DNA of 11,306 bases, taken from the NCBI GenBank assembly GCA_030642325.1, contig DAOWNY010000035.1, positions 1 to 11,306 on the forward strand, in the 5' to 3' direction. Shown piece after piece: positions 1 through 7,394 of this stretch (positions are counted from its first letter, which is position 1; every line of letters starts with the position of its first letter). The translations under genes were made by a program, and so were the position numbers. The notes beneath the pieces are model-generated. The model made no database searches and had not been told where the DNA came from. It saw only the letters and a program-made list of their open reading frames with translations. The stretch is from Deltaproteobacteria bacterium. Its GTDB lineage: Bacteria; Desulfobacterota; DAOWNY01.

Positions 1-1
1 C

Positions 2-725
2 AGTAACAGACCCGGAGGATATTGGGCGAAAGGATTGCAATTTAGCGATCTCATTGACTTCTTCACTTTTGAAAATACATATACCGCCCTTGAATACGAA
101 AGAAATATCCCCTTCCCCAGGAACAAATGGCTTGCCTGGGAAAGATTGGCCGGGGCAGCAACTAATGCCCCTGCGGTCATTCTCCTGGATGCCTCTGCAG
201 CGGAAGATATAGCCGCAACTTTCCCGCTGGGAAGAAAATATTTATCCGCATCAAAGAACCGAATTTCAAAGTAAGACAGGTCTATGTGGTGAGCCCTGAT
301 TTCGCAAATAAGGTGACCCTTACCCCCGTTATCCAAGGGGGTTATGTGGAGCTAACCATTCCCGAGCTTGTGATTTACTCAGTAGTTGTGATCAGCGGTG
401 AGTTTACAGTAAATATTGAGAGCCCCCAAAACGGATATCTTTACTTACGAGATCAGGCGATAATGCAGATAAAAAGAACCGCCCTGATTTTTGGAGAAAT
501 GACTGTCGCAGTTAATGCAGACTCTGATTCCGAAATAGATAAAGTAGAATTTTATATATATGATGTCTTGAAAAATACCGATACCGAAGCACCCTACCGA
601 TGGATATGGGATGAATATGCCATGGGAAGGCATGAAATAAAAGCTATTGCCTTTTTGATGATACCGGAGCCGGTGTAGTAAGTAATATACGAGAAGTTAG
701 GATACTAAATATGGCAAGGCATTGA
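2..725 (+). pseudogene. Frameshifted 3' end of a large protein with a C-terminal Ig-like domain
   Basis: The reading frame is open from the left edge, so the 5' end lies outside the window. Frame 2 reads ...GGYWAKGLQFSDLIDFFTF... and ...AGAATNAPAVILLDASAAED... to about base 229. It then becomes nonsense and stops at 274, while frame 1 continues sensibly from about 229 (KKIFIRIKEPNFKVRQVYVV). Frame 1 runs through a beta-rich stretch into an Ig-like domain (KVEFYIYDVLKNTDTEAPYR, then W-x-W-D-E and GRHEIKAIA), close to bacterial Ig domains of the Big_7 kind. At the T-run 652-656 the frame breaks again: frame 3 gives DDTGAGVVSNIREVRILN and stops at 725, completing the domain. The upstream part could be the end of a glycoside-hydrolase-like catalytic region plus beta-sandwich, but I do not recognise it firmly. 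Both breaks lie in homopolymer-like runs, so sequencing error is the main alternative to true decay. Confidence 0.75.
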
Positions 726-784
726 TGGGATTAATGTCTCTTGACACGCAATACAAAACTATGCGATGTATGTCCGATCATGTT

Positions 785-936
785 CAATATCATTAACTTA
801 AAAATATTTTTTTAAGTATAATTTTTTGCCGTCATTCCCGCGCAGGCGGAATCCGGTAATCCCGGCGACTTTGAGATTTTCGGATTCCCGTTTTTACAGG
901 AAAGACACATGATAAACTCTTAAGTTAATGACATTG
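785..936. mobile_element. 152-bp MITE-like element with 17-bp terminal inverted repeats
   Basis: The left end CAATATCATTAACTTAA (785-801) and the right end TTAAGTTAATGACATTG (920-936) are inverted repeats matching at 16 of 17 positions. Between them (829-906) lies a second imperfect inverted pair, GTCATTCCCGCGCAGGCGG...AATCCGG against CGGATTCCCGTTTTTACAGG, of the GTCATTCCCG/GGGAAT type seen in REP-like repeats of many bacteria. There is no open reading frame inside. GTT occurs directly outside both ends (782-784 and 937-939) and might be a 3-bp target duplication. By inference this is a non-autonomous element or a nested hairpin repeat; no transposase lies in the window. Confidence 0.6.
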
Positions 937-1024
937 GTTAAATATTGGTAAAAACTTAGGATTTAAGATGTAACTATGAATTCTTTTTTTGAAGATCTGG
1001 AAGCCTTCAACAATTTAAAAGAAC

Positions 1025-1056
1025 TATGGACACCAATTCCGGAATTGGTGTCCATA
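1025..1056. repeat. Perfect 32-bp palindrome inside repeat copy A
   Basis: Bases 1025-1040 (TATGGACACCAATTCC) are followed directly by their exact reverse complement at 1041-1056, with no spacer. It could extrude as a cruciform or bind a dimeric protein; as RNA it would fold into a long hairpin with almost no loop. Copy C keeps only the central AATTCCGGAATT and copy B has a damaged centre. No T-run follows, so it does not look like an intrinsic terminator. Confidence 0.85.
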
Positions 1057-1099
1057 TTAAACATGTTTTTTATCGTTATAAAATTCATTTCATTGAAAA

Positions 1100-1134
1100 A
1101 CCGTAAACGGTAAACCGGCAACCGCAAACGGTTA
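1100..1134. repeat. Five tandem degenerate heptamers
   Basis: The stretch divides exactly into ACCGTAA, ACGGTAA, ACCGGCA, ACCGCAA and ACGGTTA. It replaces the shorter ACCGTGA/ACGGTTA end of copies B and C, as if the 7-bp unit had expanded here. It ends 22 bp before the likely ATG of the radical SAM gene. Similar 7-bp runs recur at several other intergenic places in the window. Confidence 0.7.
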
Positions 1135-1156
1135 CAAATATGTGTTAGATGTAGAC

Positions 1157-2425
1157 ATGGAATCCTATTTTGTTAATGATTTGGAAATCATATTTGATTT
1201 TGCCGGCAGAAATGACTGGAAGAAATTCAGTTTCCCGATCTGGTACGGAATACCGGTAAAAATTAAATGGAGAGGCTATGAATTTGATTTTAATCTGCGG
1301 GGCAACCTTAAAAGAATAAAGGGAAACCTGTCTGTCTGGCCCAACCCATTGGAATTACTGAAGAGAAATGATTCCAATGATTATATATATTATGGGAGCT
1401 TCGGTTACGAATTCAGTTATGATCTGATTAAAAACTATTATGTGCCCTATACCGGGATATACGAATGTGCAGTATTTAAAGAAAGGCCCCTGGAAAACTC
1501 CCATGTAAAAAAAGCCCTTATGGAGTTTGATAAACTGGTAATAAGATCCGGAGAGCTTTCTTCAGCTGTAAAAGATGAGAGACCAAAAAAGTTTTTAGCT
1601 AAAGTAGCTGCCCGGGGCAGGGAGGCTCTCGCCCGGGAGGCCACTGCCCTGCATAATATTATAGGGGGTAGCTTGCCGGTACTTCCTCCGGATACCATTG
1701 ATGTGGACTATGAAGTTATTCCCCTGATGGTTGTGGACGGATGTGGTTGGAATTGCGATTTTTGCCGGTTTAAGACCAAAGGAAGCTTCAAGGTCAGAAG
1801 CCAACAAGAAATTGAGAGGCAGGTATATGCCCTGCGGGATTTGTACCGGGAAGACCTTATTAACTATAATTCTCTGGTGTTAGGACAAAATAATGCCCTG
1901 GCGGCAGGGGAAACGATATTAATCAAAACCATTCAGATTGCAGATAAGGTATTAAAACTGCATGGTTCTTATTTTCGGGGGGACCCCAATATCTTTTTTT
2001 TTGCATCAGCAAAATCATTGCTAAAGGTTAAGGAACGATTTTTTGAAACCCTCAATTCTTTGCCCTATAATTTTTATATCAATGTTGGGCTGGAATCTCC
2101 CGATCAACAAACTCTGGACAAATTAGGAAAACCGCTTACAGCATATGAAGTGAAGGAATCCTTCAAGAAAGCACAATACGTCAATGACAATTATGCGAGA
2201 ATCGATATTACCAGTAATTTTATTTTAGGAAGGGATTTATCCCGCAAGCATCTGGAAATGCTTAAAGATCTGCTTTGCGAAAACGGCTCCCGGAAGGGAA
2301 AGGGCACTGTTTATCTTTCCCCTTTGATCGATTTGTCCGACAAAAGACAGGTACTAAAAAATTTTAAAGAAGTGAAGAGGATATCTCCGTTACCGGTTTA
2401 TATTTACCTCATGCAAAGGCTATAA
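1157..2425 (+). CDS. Radical SAM protein with long N-terminal extension
   Basis: Predicted 422-residue radical SAM enzyme, which would cleave S-adenosylmethionine reductively at a [4Fe-4S] cluster to start radical chemistry; substrate unknown. The cluster motif is C196-x3-C200-x2-C203 (DGCGWNCDFCRF). Downstream are a strand ending LVLGQNNALAAGE, like the turn after beta-2 in Elp3/B12-type radical SAM folds, and YINVGLESPDQQTLDKLGK, the usual (V/I)GLES...L..(M/L)xK region near SAM. The cluster motif sits unusually far in: residues 1-195 form a separate Tyr/Trp/Lys-rich region I do not recognise. There is no second cysteine cluster at the C-terminus and no signal peptide. The ATG at 1157 is chosen; an in-frame GTG at 1142 would add five residues, and neither has a clear ribosome binding site. 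The next gene begins 18 nt downstream, so they are probably cotranscribed and act on the same sugar or glycoconjugate pathway (inference). Confidence 0.85.
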   Translation: MESYFVNDLEIIFDFAGRNDWKKFSFPIWYGIPVKIKWRGYEFDFNLRGNLKRIKGNLSVWPNPLELLKRNDSNDYIYYGSFGYEFSYDLIKNYYVPYTGIYECAVFKERPLENSHVKKALMEFDKLVIRSGELSSAVKDERPKKFLAKVAARGREALAREATALHNIIGGSLPVLPPDTIDVDYEVIPLMVVDGCGWNCDFCRFKTKGSFKVRSQQEIERQVYALRDLYREDLINYNSLVLGQNNALAAGETILIKTIQIADKVLKLHGSYFRGDPNIFFFASAKSLLKVKERFFETLNSLPYNFYINVGLESPDQQTLDKLGKPLTAYEVKESFKKAQYVNDNYARIDITSNFILGRDLSRKHLEMLKDLLCENGSRKGKGTVYLSPLIDLSDKRQVLKNFKEVKRISPLPVYIYLMQRL

Positions 2426-2443
2426 ACGATTAAAAGGAGAAAA

Positions 2444-4999
2444 ATGTTTCGACATAATATTGAGTTGATGTATGAAACCGTAGAAAAGGACAAGGGGTTT
2501 GATGCCGTGATAGTGGTATCTTCTACTTCTTCTCAAAGCCGGTTCTGGAAGCAATGCTTAGAAGGATCACGAGGCAAAATTGTCGGAAAAAAGGCAAAAA
2601 TTTACTCAGTGACAGAGGATTGGGCGGGCGGGGCGGGTCAACTGCTGGGGTCCCTTTATGCCATTGGCAAGGTCGATGGATTGATGGATATTCTTAAAAA
2701 GGGGGGCTCCGCGGCCATTTATCATACCGCCGGGATGGGAACCCGACTTGCGCCTCTTCCCCTGGCGGAAGGGGCCAACAAATCAGCAGTAAAGCTTCCT
2801 CGTATAATAGAAGAGGCCGGTCATTCCCGATCCATTACTCTTTTGGAAGGAGTAATTTTTCAAACCGGTATCTTTGCCGATTCGAGAAGGGGCAGACTTT
2901 GTGTATTCTGGGGTGATCAGATCTTCATTCCTGCTAAAAAAGTGGATTTTGAAGGAACCCACCATGCAGAAATTTTTGACATAAGAAGCTTAATCCCCAC
3001 CGATGAAAAAGAATGGGAAAAAGAGTGGCAATCTTACGGGCTGATCATTCCCGGGAAATCCGGAGTTTTGCAGAGGGAAAAACAAGGGTGGAAAAATTTA
3101 AGAGAAATGATTGCAAAAGGATTAATTAAGGAAAATTCTGCCGGGAATATTGAGTTGGGAAAAAGTCTCGGCTCCTTTTCCATCTCCCTTCCTTTTCTGA
3201 CGGCACTAAGAGAGGAATATTCAGAAGAGATAGCCCGCAAGGAAGGTAAGTTGGATACTGATCCCCACTTATGGATGCCCATTACTTCTACCAAGGCTGA
3301 GTTTACTGCAAAAGGAGGGGATTCGATTCTTTGGGAGAGGACCGATCAATTCAGGCGCAGGTTTCTCAAAAAATATCTAAAGTCAAATTTGCTGGGAGAT
3401 AAGGATTTGGGGGAAGGGACTTTTTGGTGGGATTATGGCCGGCTTAAACTCTATTATCAAAATTTGATGAAGCTGCTTCAAAACTCTTCGGAAGCCAAAT
3501 TGATGAGACATTTTTTTGGAATAGCCGAAAACGATATTAAGGATATAGAAAAAGAAGGTCTGCAAGTAAAAAATAGTATCCTCTTGGATTGCCGGGTGAA
3601 GGGAACTATTGAAAACAGTTTTCTGATGATGGTCAGAGGGGAGGAACTGGACATAAAGGATACGGCTATAATCGACAGTAAGGTTCCCCGGCTTCACGCT
3701 TGCCGTGGATTAGTTTATAACTCCCTTGAACTGGAGGGGTTGTCTCTGGAAAAAGATGGGGTAGTAGCTGACTGTTTCATTCCTCAAAAAGGGAGGGTGA
3801 GAGTGAAAACCACCCTAAACCGGGACGGAAAACAGGATTGGCAAGCAAGGATCGGAAAAAATTTTTATTCCTATCAGGACCTTCACCGGATTTTGTGGGC
3901 CGGGGAGATGGCCGCAGTCTATCGGGAGAGAGAATGTTGGAATGGTTATTACCGACAACGGATGGCGATCATACCGGAGCTGAAAAGAATGTATTTTTTC
4001 AAACCTCTCCCGGATAATCTGGTGGAGACGGTGTGGGGTGGCAACAGGTTGGAGGCACTAAAGGAGCTTACCCCTTCCGGAAGAAATATCGGAGAGTCAT
4101 GGGAATGTTCCACACACTCTCTTCATCCATCTAAGATCCTGTTAGCAAAAGATATTATCCTTCCCCTTACCCATATTATTGCGATCAAAGGAGAGCCGAT
4201 CCTGGGTAGTAGTTATCAGGACTGCCGGGGGGAGCCCCCCTATTTCATTAAATTTCTTGAAGCAAAAGAGAACCTTTCCGTTCAGGTGCACCCCAGCGAC
4301 AAGCAGGCAAGGGAACTTTGCGAAAAGGATCGGGGAAAAGAGGAGGCATGGTTCATCCTCAAGGCAGAGGAGGGGGCAAAAATCCATCTGGGCTTTAAAG
4401 TTAATGTGGATCAAGATCAATTTAAACAAGACCTGCTTGATCCCGAGATAGATATTGCCGACAAATACTTAAATGCAATTTCGGTATCCCCCGGGGATAT
4501 TTTTTACGTTTCCCCGGGGACAATTCATGCCCTGGGGAGTGGGATAGTACTGGCCGAGATCCAACAAACCTCAGACATTACCTACCGGGTATGGGATTGG
4601 AACAGGTTTCCCGAGCGGGAACTGCATTTGGACAAATCCCTCCGTGTTCTCAATTTTATGAAAACTGATAAGGGGAATTTTCAAAGAATTCCTCAGAAAC
4701 GAGATGGGAAGGTGATCCTGCTGGAAACCCACTCCTTTCAGGTAGAGAAATTGGATTTGGAGGCAGAAAAAAAGATTGAGCAGGTCATGGGAGATAGTTT
4801 TCATATTCTTATTTGTCTGGAAGGGGAAGTTTTAATCGAGGCAAAGGGGATAAAAGAATCCCTCCGTCCCTTTCAATCCCTCCTGGTGTCTGCCGAACTT
4901 GATTGTTATCATCTCCTTGCCTCCCAAAAATCAACCGTGCTCAAATCGTTTCCCCCCTCCCTTCATGCACCTTTTGAAACTACAGAAAAAAATACATAA
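2444..4999 (+). CDS. Sugar nucleotidyltransferase-like / mannose-6-phosphate isomerase fusion
   Basis: An 851-residue two-part protein with a strong AAGGAG site 7 nt before ATG. The C-terminal part (about 517-840) is a class I (ManA-type) cupin mannose-6-phosphate isomerase, interconverting mannose-6-P and fructose-6-P. It has WGG (531-533), ESWECS (551-556), zinc ligands Q614 and H616 in SVQVHPSD, E634 in KEEAW, H695 in PGTIHALGSG, and ITYRVWDWNR. The N-terminal part (1-515) is nucleotidyltransferase-like: FDAVIVVSSTSSQSRFW (19-35), a GGAGQLLGSLYA stretch, a loop TAGMGTRLAPLPLAEGANKS (95-114) resembling the phosphate-binding GGxGTRL...K signature, and WGDQ with D158 as a possible metal ligand. 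This order recalls fucose-1-phosphate guanylyltransferase-type proteins more than AlgA. Residues 375-455 look like a left-handed beta-helix. By inference it supplies a nucleotide-activated hexose; no phosphohexomutase is present in the window. The isomerase half is certain, the substrate of the first half is not. Confidence 0.88.
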   Translation: MFRHNIELMYETVEKDKGFDAVIVVSSTSSQSRFWKQCLEGSRGKIVGKKAKIYSVTEDWAGGAGQLLGSLYAIGKVDGLMDILKKGGSAAIYHTAGMGTRLAPLPLAEGANKSAVKLPRIIEEAGHSRSITLLEGVIFQTGIFADSRRGRLCVFWGDQIFIPAKKVDFEGTHHAEIFDIRSLIPTDEKEWEKEWQSYGLIIPGKSGVLQREKQGWKNLREMIAKGLIKENSAGNIELGKSLGSFSISLPFLTALREEYSEEIARKEGKLDTDPHLWMPITSTKAEFTAKGGDSILWERTDQFRRRFLKKYLKSNLLGDKDLGEGTFWWDYGRLKLYYQNLMKLLQNSSEAKLMRHFFGIAENDIKDIEKEGLQVKNSILLDCRVKGTIENSFLMMVRGEELDIKDTAIIDSKVPRLHACRGLVYNSLELEGLSLEKDGVVADCFIPQKGRVRVKTTLNRDGKQDWQARIGKNFYSYQDLHRILWAGEMAAVYRERECWNGYYRQRMAIIPELKRMYFFKPLPDNLVETVWGGNRLEALKELTPSGRNIGESWECSTHSLHPSKILLAKDIILPLTHIIAIKGEPILGSSYQDCRGEPPYFIKFLEAKENLSVQVHPSDKQARELCEKDRGKEEAWFILKAEEGAKIHLGFKVNVDQDQFKQDLLDPEIDIADKYLNAISVSPGDIFYVSPGTIHALGSGIVLAEIQQTSDITYRVWDWNRFPERELHLDKSLRVLNFMKTDKGNFQRIPQKRDGKVILLETHSFQVEKLDLEAEKKIEQVMGDSFHILICLEGEVLIEAKGIKESLRPFQSLLVSAELDCYHLLASQKSTVLKSFPPSLHAPFETTEKNT

Positions 5000-5021
5000 C
5001 CGTTCACGGTTCTCAGTTTTT
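4998..5021 (+). terminator. Possible short terminator after the fusion gene, built from heptamers
   Basis: AACCG-TTCA-CGGTT (4998-5011) forms a 5-bp stem, starts within the stop codon, and is followed by CTCAG and a T5 run (5017-5021). The stem is short and the T-run is offset by five bases, so termination would be weak. The same bases read as heptamers ACCGTTC, ACGGTTC, TCAGTTT (4999-5019), so this may be repeat DNA rather than a dedicated terminator. Confidence 0.35.
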
Positions 5022-5066
5022 ATTCAATGAATGTAACTGCTAAGCTTAGAAAGGTTCGGGTGTATA

Positions 5067-5417
5067 TTAAACTTCGGATATTTTCTTAATATCATCCAAA
5101 TTGCTGACAGAACGAGCTTTTTCCACTGTTTCATCGAACTGTGATCCCAAATCAATGCCCAGCTCTTTGGCCCTTTTTTTTGCATGTAAACCAATGTTCC
5201 TGGAATCCTTATAAAATTCATCCCCCGCAGGTTTACTGGTGTCAAATTCTGCCATTCGGTCTTCTTCCGAACGGTGATACGCGAAGCTGGAAAGAAGCCT
5301 GGTCAGATTCTTACCGCCGCATTTCCGGCAAATAACCTGAGGGTTCTCTTTGGGGTTCAGTATCAATTGATCAAACTTTTTTAGGCATTGATTGCAACGA
5401 TATTCGTAAATGGGCAT
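5067..5417 (-). CDS. FmdB-family zinc ribbon protein
   Basis: A 116-residue cytoplasmic protein. The N-terminus MPIYEYRCNQCLKKFD is typical of the FmdB/CxxC_CxxC_SSSS regulatory protein family, with zinc-binding pairs C8/C11 and C30/C33 (CRKCGG), then LTRLLSSFAY. Residues 50-116 form a charged, helical-looking tail without cysteines, as in longer members of the family. Family members are proposed regulators or zinc-binding adaptors; the real role here is unknown. An AGGAG site precedes the ATG by 7 nt (AAAGGAGATTATT on the minus strand). It lies downstream of the Sir2 gene on the same strand with a 123-nt gap, and converges with the fusion gene. Confidence 0.88.
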   Translation of the reverse strand: MPIYEYRCNQCLKKFDQLILNPKENPQVICRKCGGKNLTRLLSSFAYHRSEEDRMAEFDTSKPAGDEFYKDSRNIGLHAKKRAKELGIDLGSQFDETVEKARSVSNLDDIKKISEV

Positions 5418-5492
5418 AATAATCTCCTTTGCCCCAATTTTTCAGAAGAAGTTATTTTGTATAAAAATATTTTTTTACCAATTTAGAAAATT

Positions 5493-5504
5493 CGCTCTAA
5501 AGCG
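5493..5504 (-). terminator. Weak hairpin downstream of the Sir2 gene
   Basis: On the minus strand CGCT-TTAG-AGCG forms a 4-bp GC-rich stem with a 4-base loop, followed by AATTTTCTAAATT. It lies 36 nt after the Sir2 stop and could attenuate transcription into the FmdB gene. The stem is short and the T-run interrupted, so this is tentative. Confidence 0.25.
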
Positions 5505-5540
5505 CATGCTCCTTATGAATTTGCAGTTGAGAGGATAACC

Positions 5541-6314
5541 TTAATTAATCTTTTGCTTAGATAATTGTCGCACCCCTTTTACGATCTCAGGCATAATCTC
5601 GCCGGCAGATCCTTCAATAATATAATCGGAAATCGAGGATGTAAGGGGGGTTTTCTCGGGATTTATCTCGATTATCTTTGCTCCGTTTCGTTTCGCTATC
5701 TCCGGCATACCGGCGGCAGGATAAACAACGGCAGAGGTACCGACAGCCAGCATAAGCTTACAATTAACTGCTTCCCGATTAGATCGAGAAAGGTTTTCCG
5801 GAGGAATCATCTCCCCAAAGAAGACAGCATCGGGCTTTAATTTATTACCCCCGCATTTGTCACAGATGGGAGGAACCTCTTTTAGTGGAAACACCTCCGA
5901 AACTTCATAACGCTTCTCACAGTCCAGGCAGACGAGCCAACGGTTGTTTCCATGAAACTCTATTACCTCACGACTTCCCGCTCGCTGGTGAAGACCATCT
6001 ATATTCTGGGTAATGATGCAACTTAAAAATCCTATCTTTTCCAGTTCGGCCAATCCAAAATGACCGGCATTGGGTTCTGCCCGAGTAATCAGACCGATCA
6101 GGTCTTTAAGCATTTTCCACGATTTGGCCGGATCTTGCTTAAAAGTAACTATGTGAGCATAAACTTCAGGATCAAATTCTTCCCACAGCCCCCCCTTGCC
6201 GCGAAAGGGAGGAATTCCACTATCCACCGACATCCCTGCGCCGGTGAGAGCAACTACTTTTTTATTTCCAGCCTCCACTATGTCTTCTGCTGCTCGTTTG
6301 ATATTGTCATCCAT
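5541..6314 (-). CDS. Sir2 family NAD-dependent protein deacylase
   Basis: A 257-residue sirtuin that would remove acyl groups from lysine using NAD+, giving nicotinamide and O-acyl-ADP-ribose. The signature residues are present: NAD-binding GAGMSVDSGIPPFRG (25-39), TQNIDGLHQRAG (102-113), catalytic H121 in EFHGN, zinc cysteines C129/C132 and C151/C154, KPDAVFFGE (160-168), GTSAVVYPA (192-200) and EINPE (216-220). Length is normal for bacterial CobB-type enzymes. It lacks the Tyr/Arg pair typical of class III desuccinylases, so deacetylation is more likely. A strong AAGGAGG lies 7 nt before the ATG and fixes the start. Alone in its context apart from FmdB, with no acetyl-CoA synthetase or acetyltransferase partner in the window. 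Confidence 0.93.
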   Translation of the reverse strand: MDDNIKRAAEDIVEAGNKKVVALTGAGMSVDSGIPPFRGKGGLWEEFDPEVYAHIVTFKQDPAKSWKMLKDLIGLITRAEPNAGHFGLAELEKIGFLSCIITQNIDGLHQRAGSREVIEFHGNNRWLVCLDCEKRYEVSEVFPLKEVPPICDKCGGNKLKPDAVFFGEMIPPENLSRSNREAVNCKLMLAVGTSAVVYPAAGMPEIAKRNGAKIIEINPEKTPLTSSISDYIIEGSAGEIMPEIVKGVRQLSKQKIN

Positions 6315-6700
6315 CGGTTAGCCTCCTTAAAAAGTAATAATTTATCTTTTTGAAATGTAACTGCTCAGGTGTTTAGTGCCCAGCCTTCAGCCCTTAGCCT
6401 TTTACTTTTAAGTCTATCTTGCTTGAATAGTTACTTTGAAACTATGGTTGCCGTTGAATGTGTGTCGAGATCCTTTAAAAACTAAGATAATACGGGGAAG
6501 AAATCAAGATAAATTTATTATAATTGTTAAGCATTATGTCATTTGGCTGGATAAATTTTTTAAAAACTGAAAAACTTCTTGTAAAATTTTAAAAAACAGG
6601 CTATAAAAAATCTTTGTGGAGCATGCTTAAAAGGCATAATGAGCTTTACACCTTTTATCGGCAAAGATTTAAGTTTGATTGTCATGTGGGTTATTCATGA
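6315..6700. other. Intergenic region between divergent Sir2 and RdgC-like genes
   Basis: About 390 bases with no supported gene. It should hold the divergent promoters. Bases 6374-6408 divide into degenerate heptamers TAGTGCC, CAGCCTT, CAGCCCT, TAGCCTT, TTACTTT. The rest is AT-rich with no convincing hairpin or RNA gene. Confidence 0.6.
6374..6408. repeat. Five degenerate heptamers (CAGCCTT type)
   Basis: The CAGCCTT, CAGCCCT and TAGCCTT core is regular and is flanked by weaker units. It resembles the CAGTTAG/CCTTTAG run at 9164-9191, so both probably belong to one class of short intergenic repeat. Confidence 0.5.
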
Positions 6701-6729
6701 TTGACGACCACCTGACTAAACGATAATTT
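6701..6729 (+). promoter_or_regulatory. Possible sigma70-type promoter for the RdgC-like pair
   Basis: TTGACG (6701-6706) is followed after 17 bp by TAATTT (6724-6729), or after 15 bp by GATAAT (6722-6727). It lies about 50 bp before the ATG at 6777. The -35 is good and the -10 only partial. Confidence 0.35.
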
Positions 6730-6776
6730 TTTTATATTTATTTTCCAGAAGGAAAATATCTGAGGGCATACTGATC

Positions 6777-7391
6777 ATGGGTTTACTATCATCTACCTCA
6801 TCTGTGACCCGCTACCAGGTTGAGGGAAAATTTGAAAAATCGGTATTGGAGTCTGTTGAATATGGCCTCAAAAGATATACATTCAAAGAAGTTGATGATG
6901 ATATTTCGGAAAAAATTGTAGGATGGACATCCTTTGATAACCCTTTTAACCCTAATTTTGAAGGTCATGCCTTTTCCATCGGCACCTATCTGGTTTTTTC
7001 CATGCGGATAGACAAAAAGGCTATCCCCTCCAAACTGATTAAAAAATATTATACCCTGGAAGAGGCAAAATTGCTTGCAAAATCCGGTCGGCAATATTTG
7101 TCCAGAGAGGAAAAAAAATCCGTCAAAGACGAGGTGATCAATTTTCTCAGCTCTCGCATTCCCGCCACCCCTTATGTTTATGATCTGATATGGAACTACG
7201 AAAAATCTACTCTCTGGTTTTTTTCGAATATGAGGGCTGCCAACGAAGAACTGGAAATCCTCTTTTCCAATTCCTTTAAACTGATCCTGGTCAGGCTTTT
7301 TCCCTATACCACCGCTGATCTTGCGGTAAATCTTTCCCAGGCCGAACGGGATACGCTTTTAAAACTATCTCCTACTAAATTTATGGAGTAA
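6777..7391 (+). CDS. rdgC: RdgC-like recombination-associated protein, N-terminal part
   Basis: A 204-residue protein similar to the first half of RdgC, a ring-shaped DNA-binding protein that modulates RecA-dependent recombination. Shared features are the N-terminal TRYQVEG strand, a GW residue pair (48-49 region), FSIGTYLVFSMRIDKKAIPS (like the ICARKEEKILPSPVI region of the E. coli protein), SREEKKSVKDEVINFLSSRI (like KTEKDSLKDEVLHSLLPRA), then SNMRAANEELEILFSNSFK before a proline-rich PYTTAD. No membrane segment or signal peptide. A GAGGG site lies 10 nt before the ATG. The frame ends at a TAA (7389-7391), but the same frame continues in the next gene with the rest of RdgC, so this is either a nonsense-split gene or a genuine two-gene form. 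Assignment is from remembered family patterns. Confidence 0.75.
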   Translation: MGLLSSTSSVTRYQVEGKFEKSVLESVEYGLKRYTFKEVDDDISEKIVGWTSFDNPFNPNFEGHAFSIGTYLVFSMRIDKKAIPSKLIKKYYTLEEAKLLAKSGRQYLSREEKKSVKDEVINFLSSRIPATPYVYDLIWNYEKSTLWFFSNMRAANEELEILFSNSFKLILVRLFPYTTADLAVNLSQAERDTLLKLSPTKFME

Positions 7392-7394
7392 CTA

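Larger units (their letters stand above)
943..1135 (+). repeat. Dispersed repeat family, copy A
   Basis: The first of three copies (with 9320-9490 and 10193-10368), all in the same orientation. Shared blocks are TATTGGTAAAAACTTAGGAT, a T-rich stretch with GAAGA-CTGGAAG, CAATTTAAAAGAACT, AATTCCGGAATTG, then TATCGTTATAAAATTCATTT and an ACCGT..ACGGTTAC end. In copy A an ATG at 976 opens a 45-codon frame to 1113 (MNSFFEDLEAFNNLKELW..., with a hydrophobic middle). The opposite strand is also open for about 42 codons, so which strand, if either, is coding is unclear. Against copy C the internal length difference is exactly 9 nt. Copy A ends just before the radical SAM gene. Confidence 0.8.

Noticed and set aside
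1100..1134. CRISPR-like array
   Set aside because: The units are 7 bp and degenerate, with no spacers and no cas genes in the window.
4179..4451. Plus-strand 90-codon frame inside the fusion gene
   Set aside because: Out-of-frame shadow within the strongly conserved isomerase half; no family resemblance.
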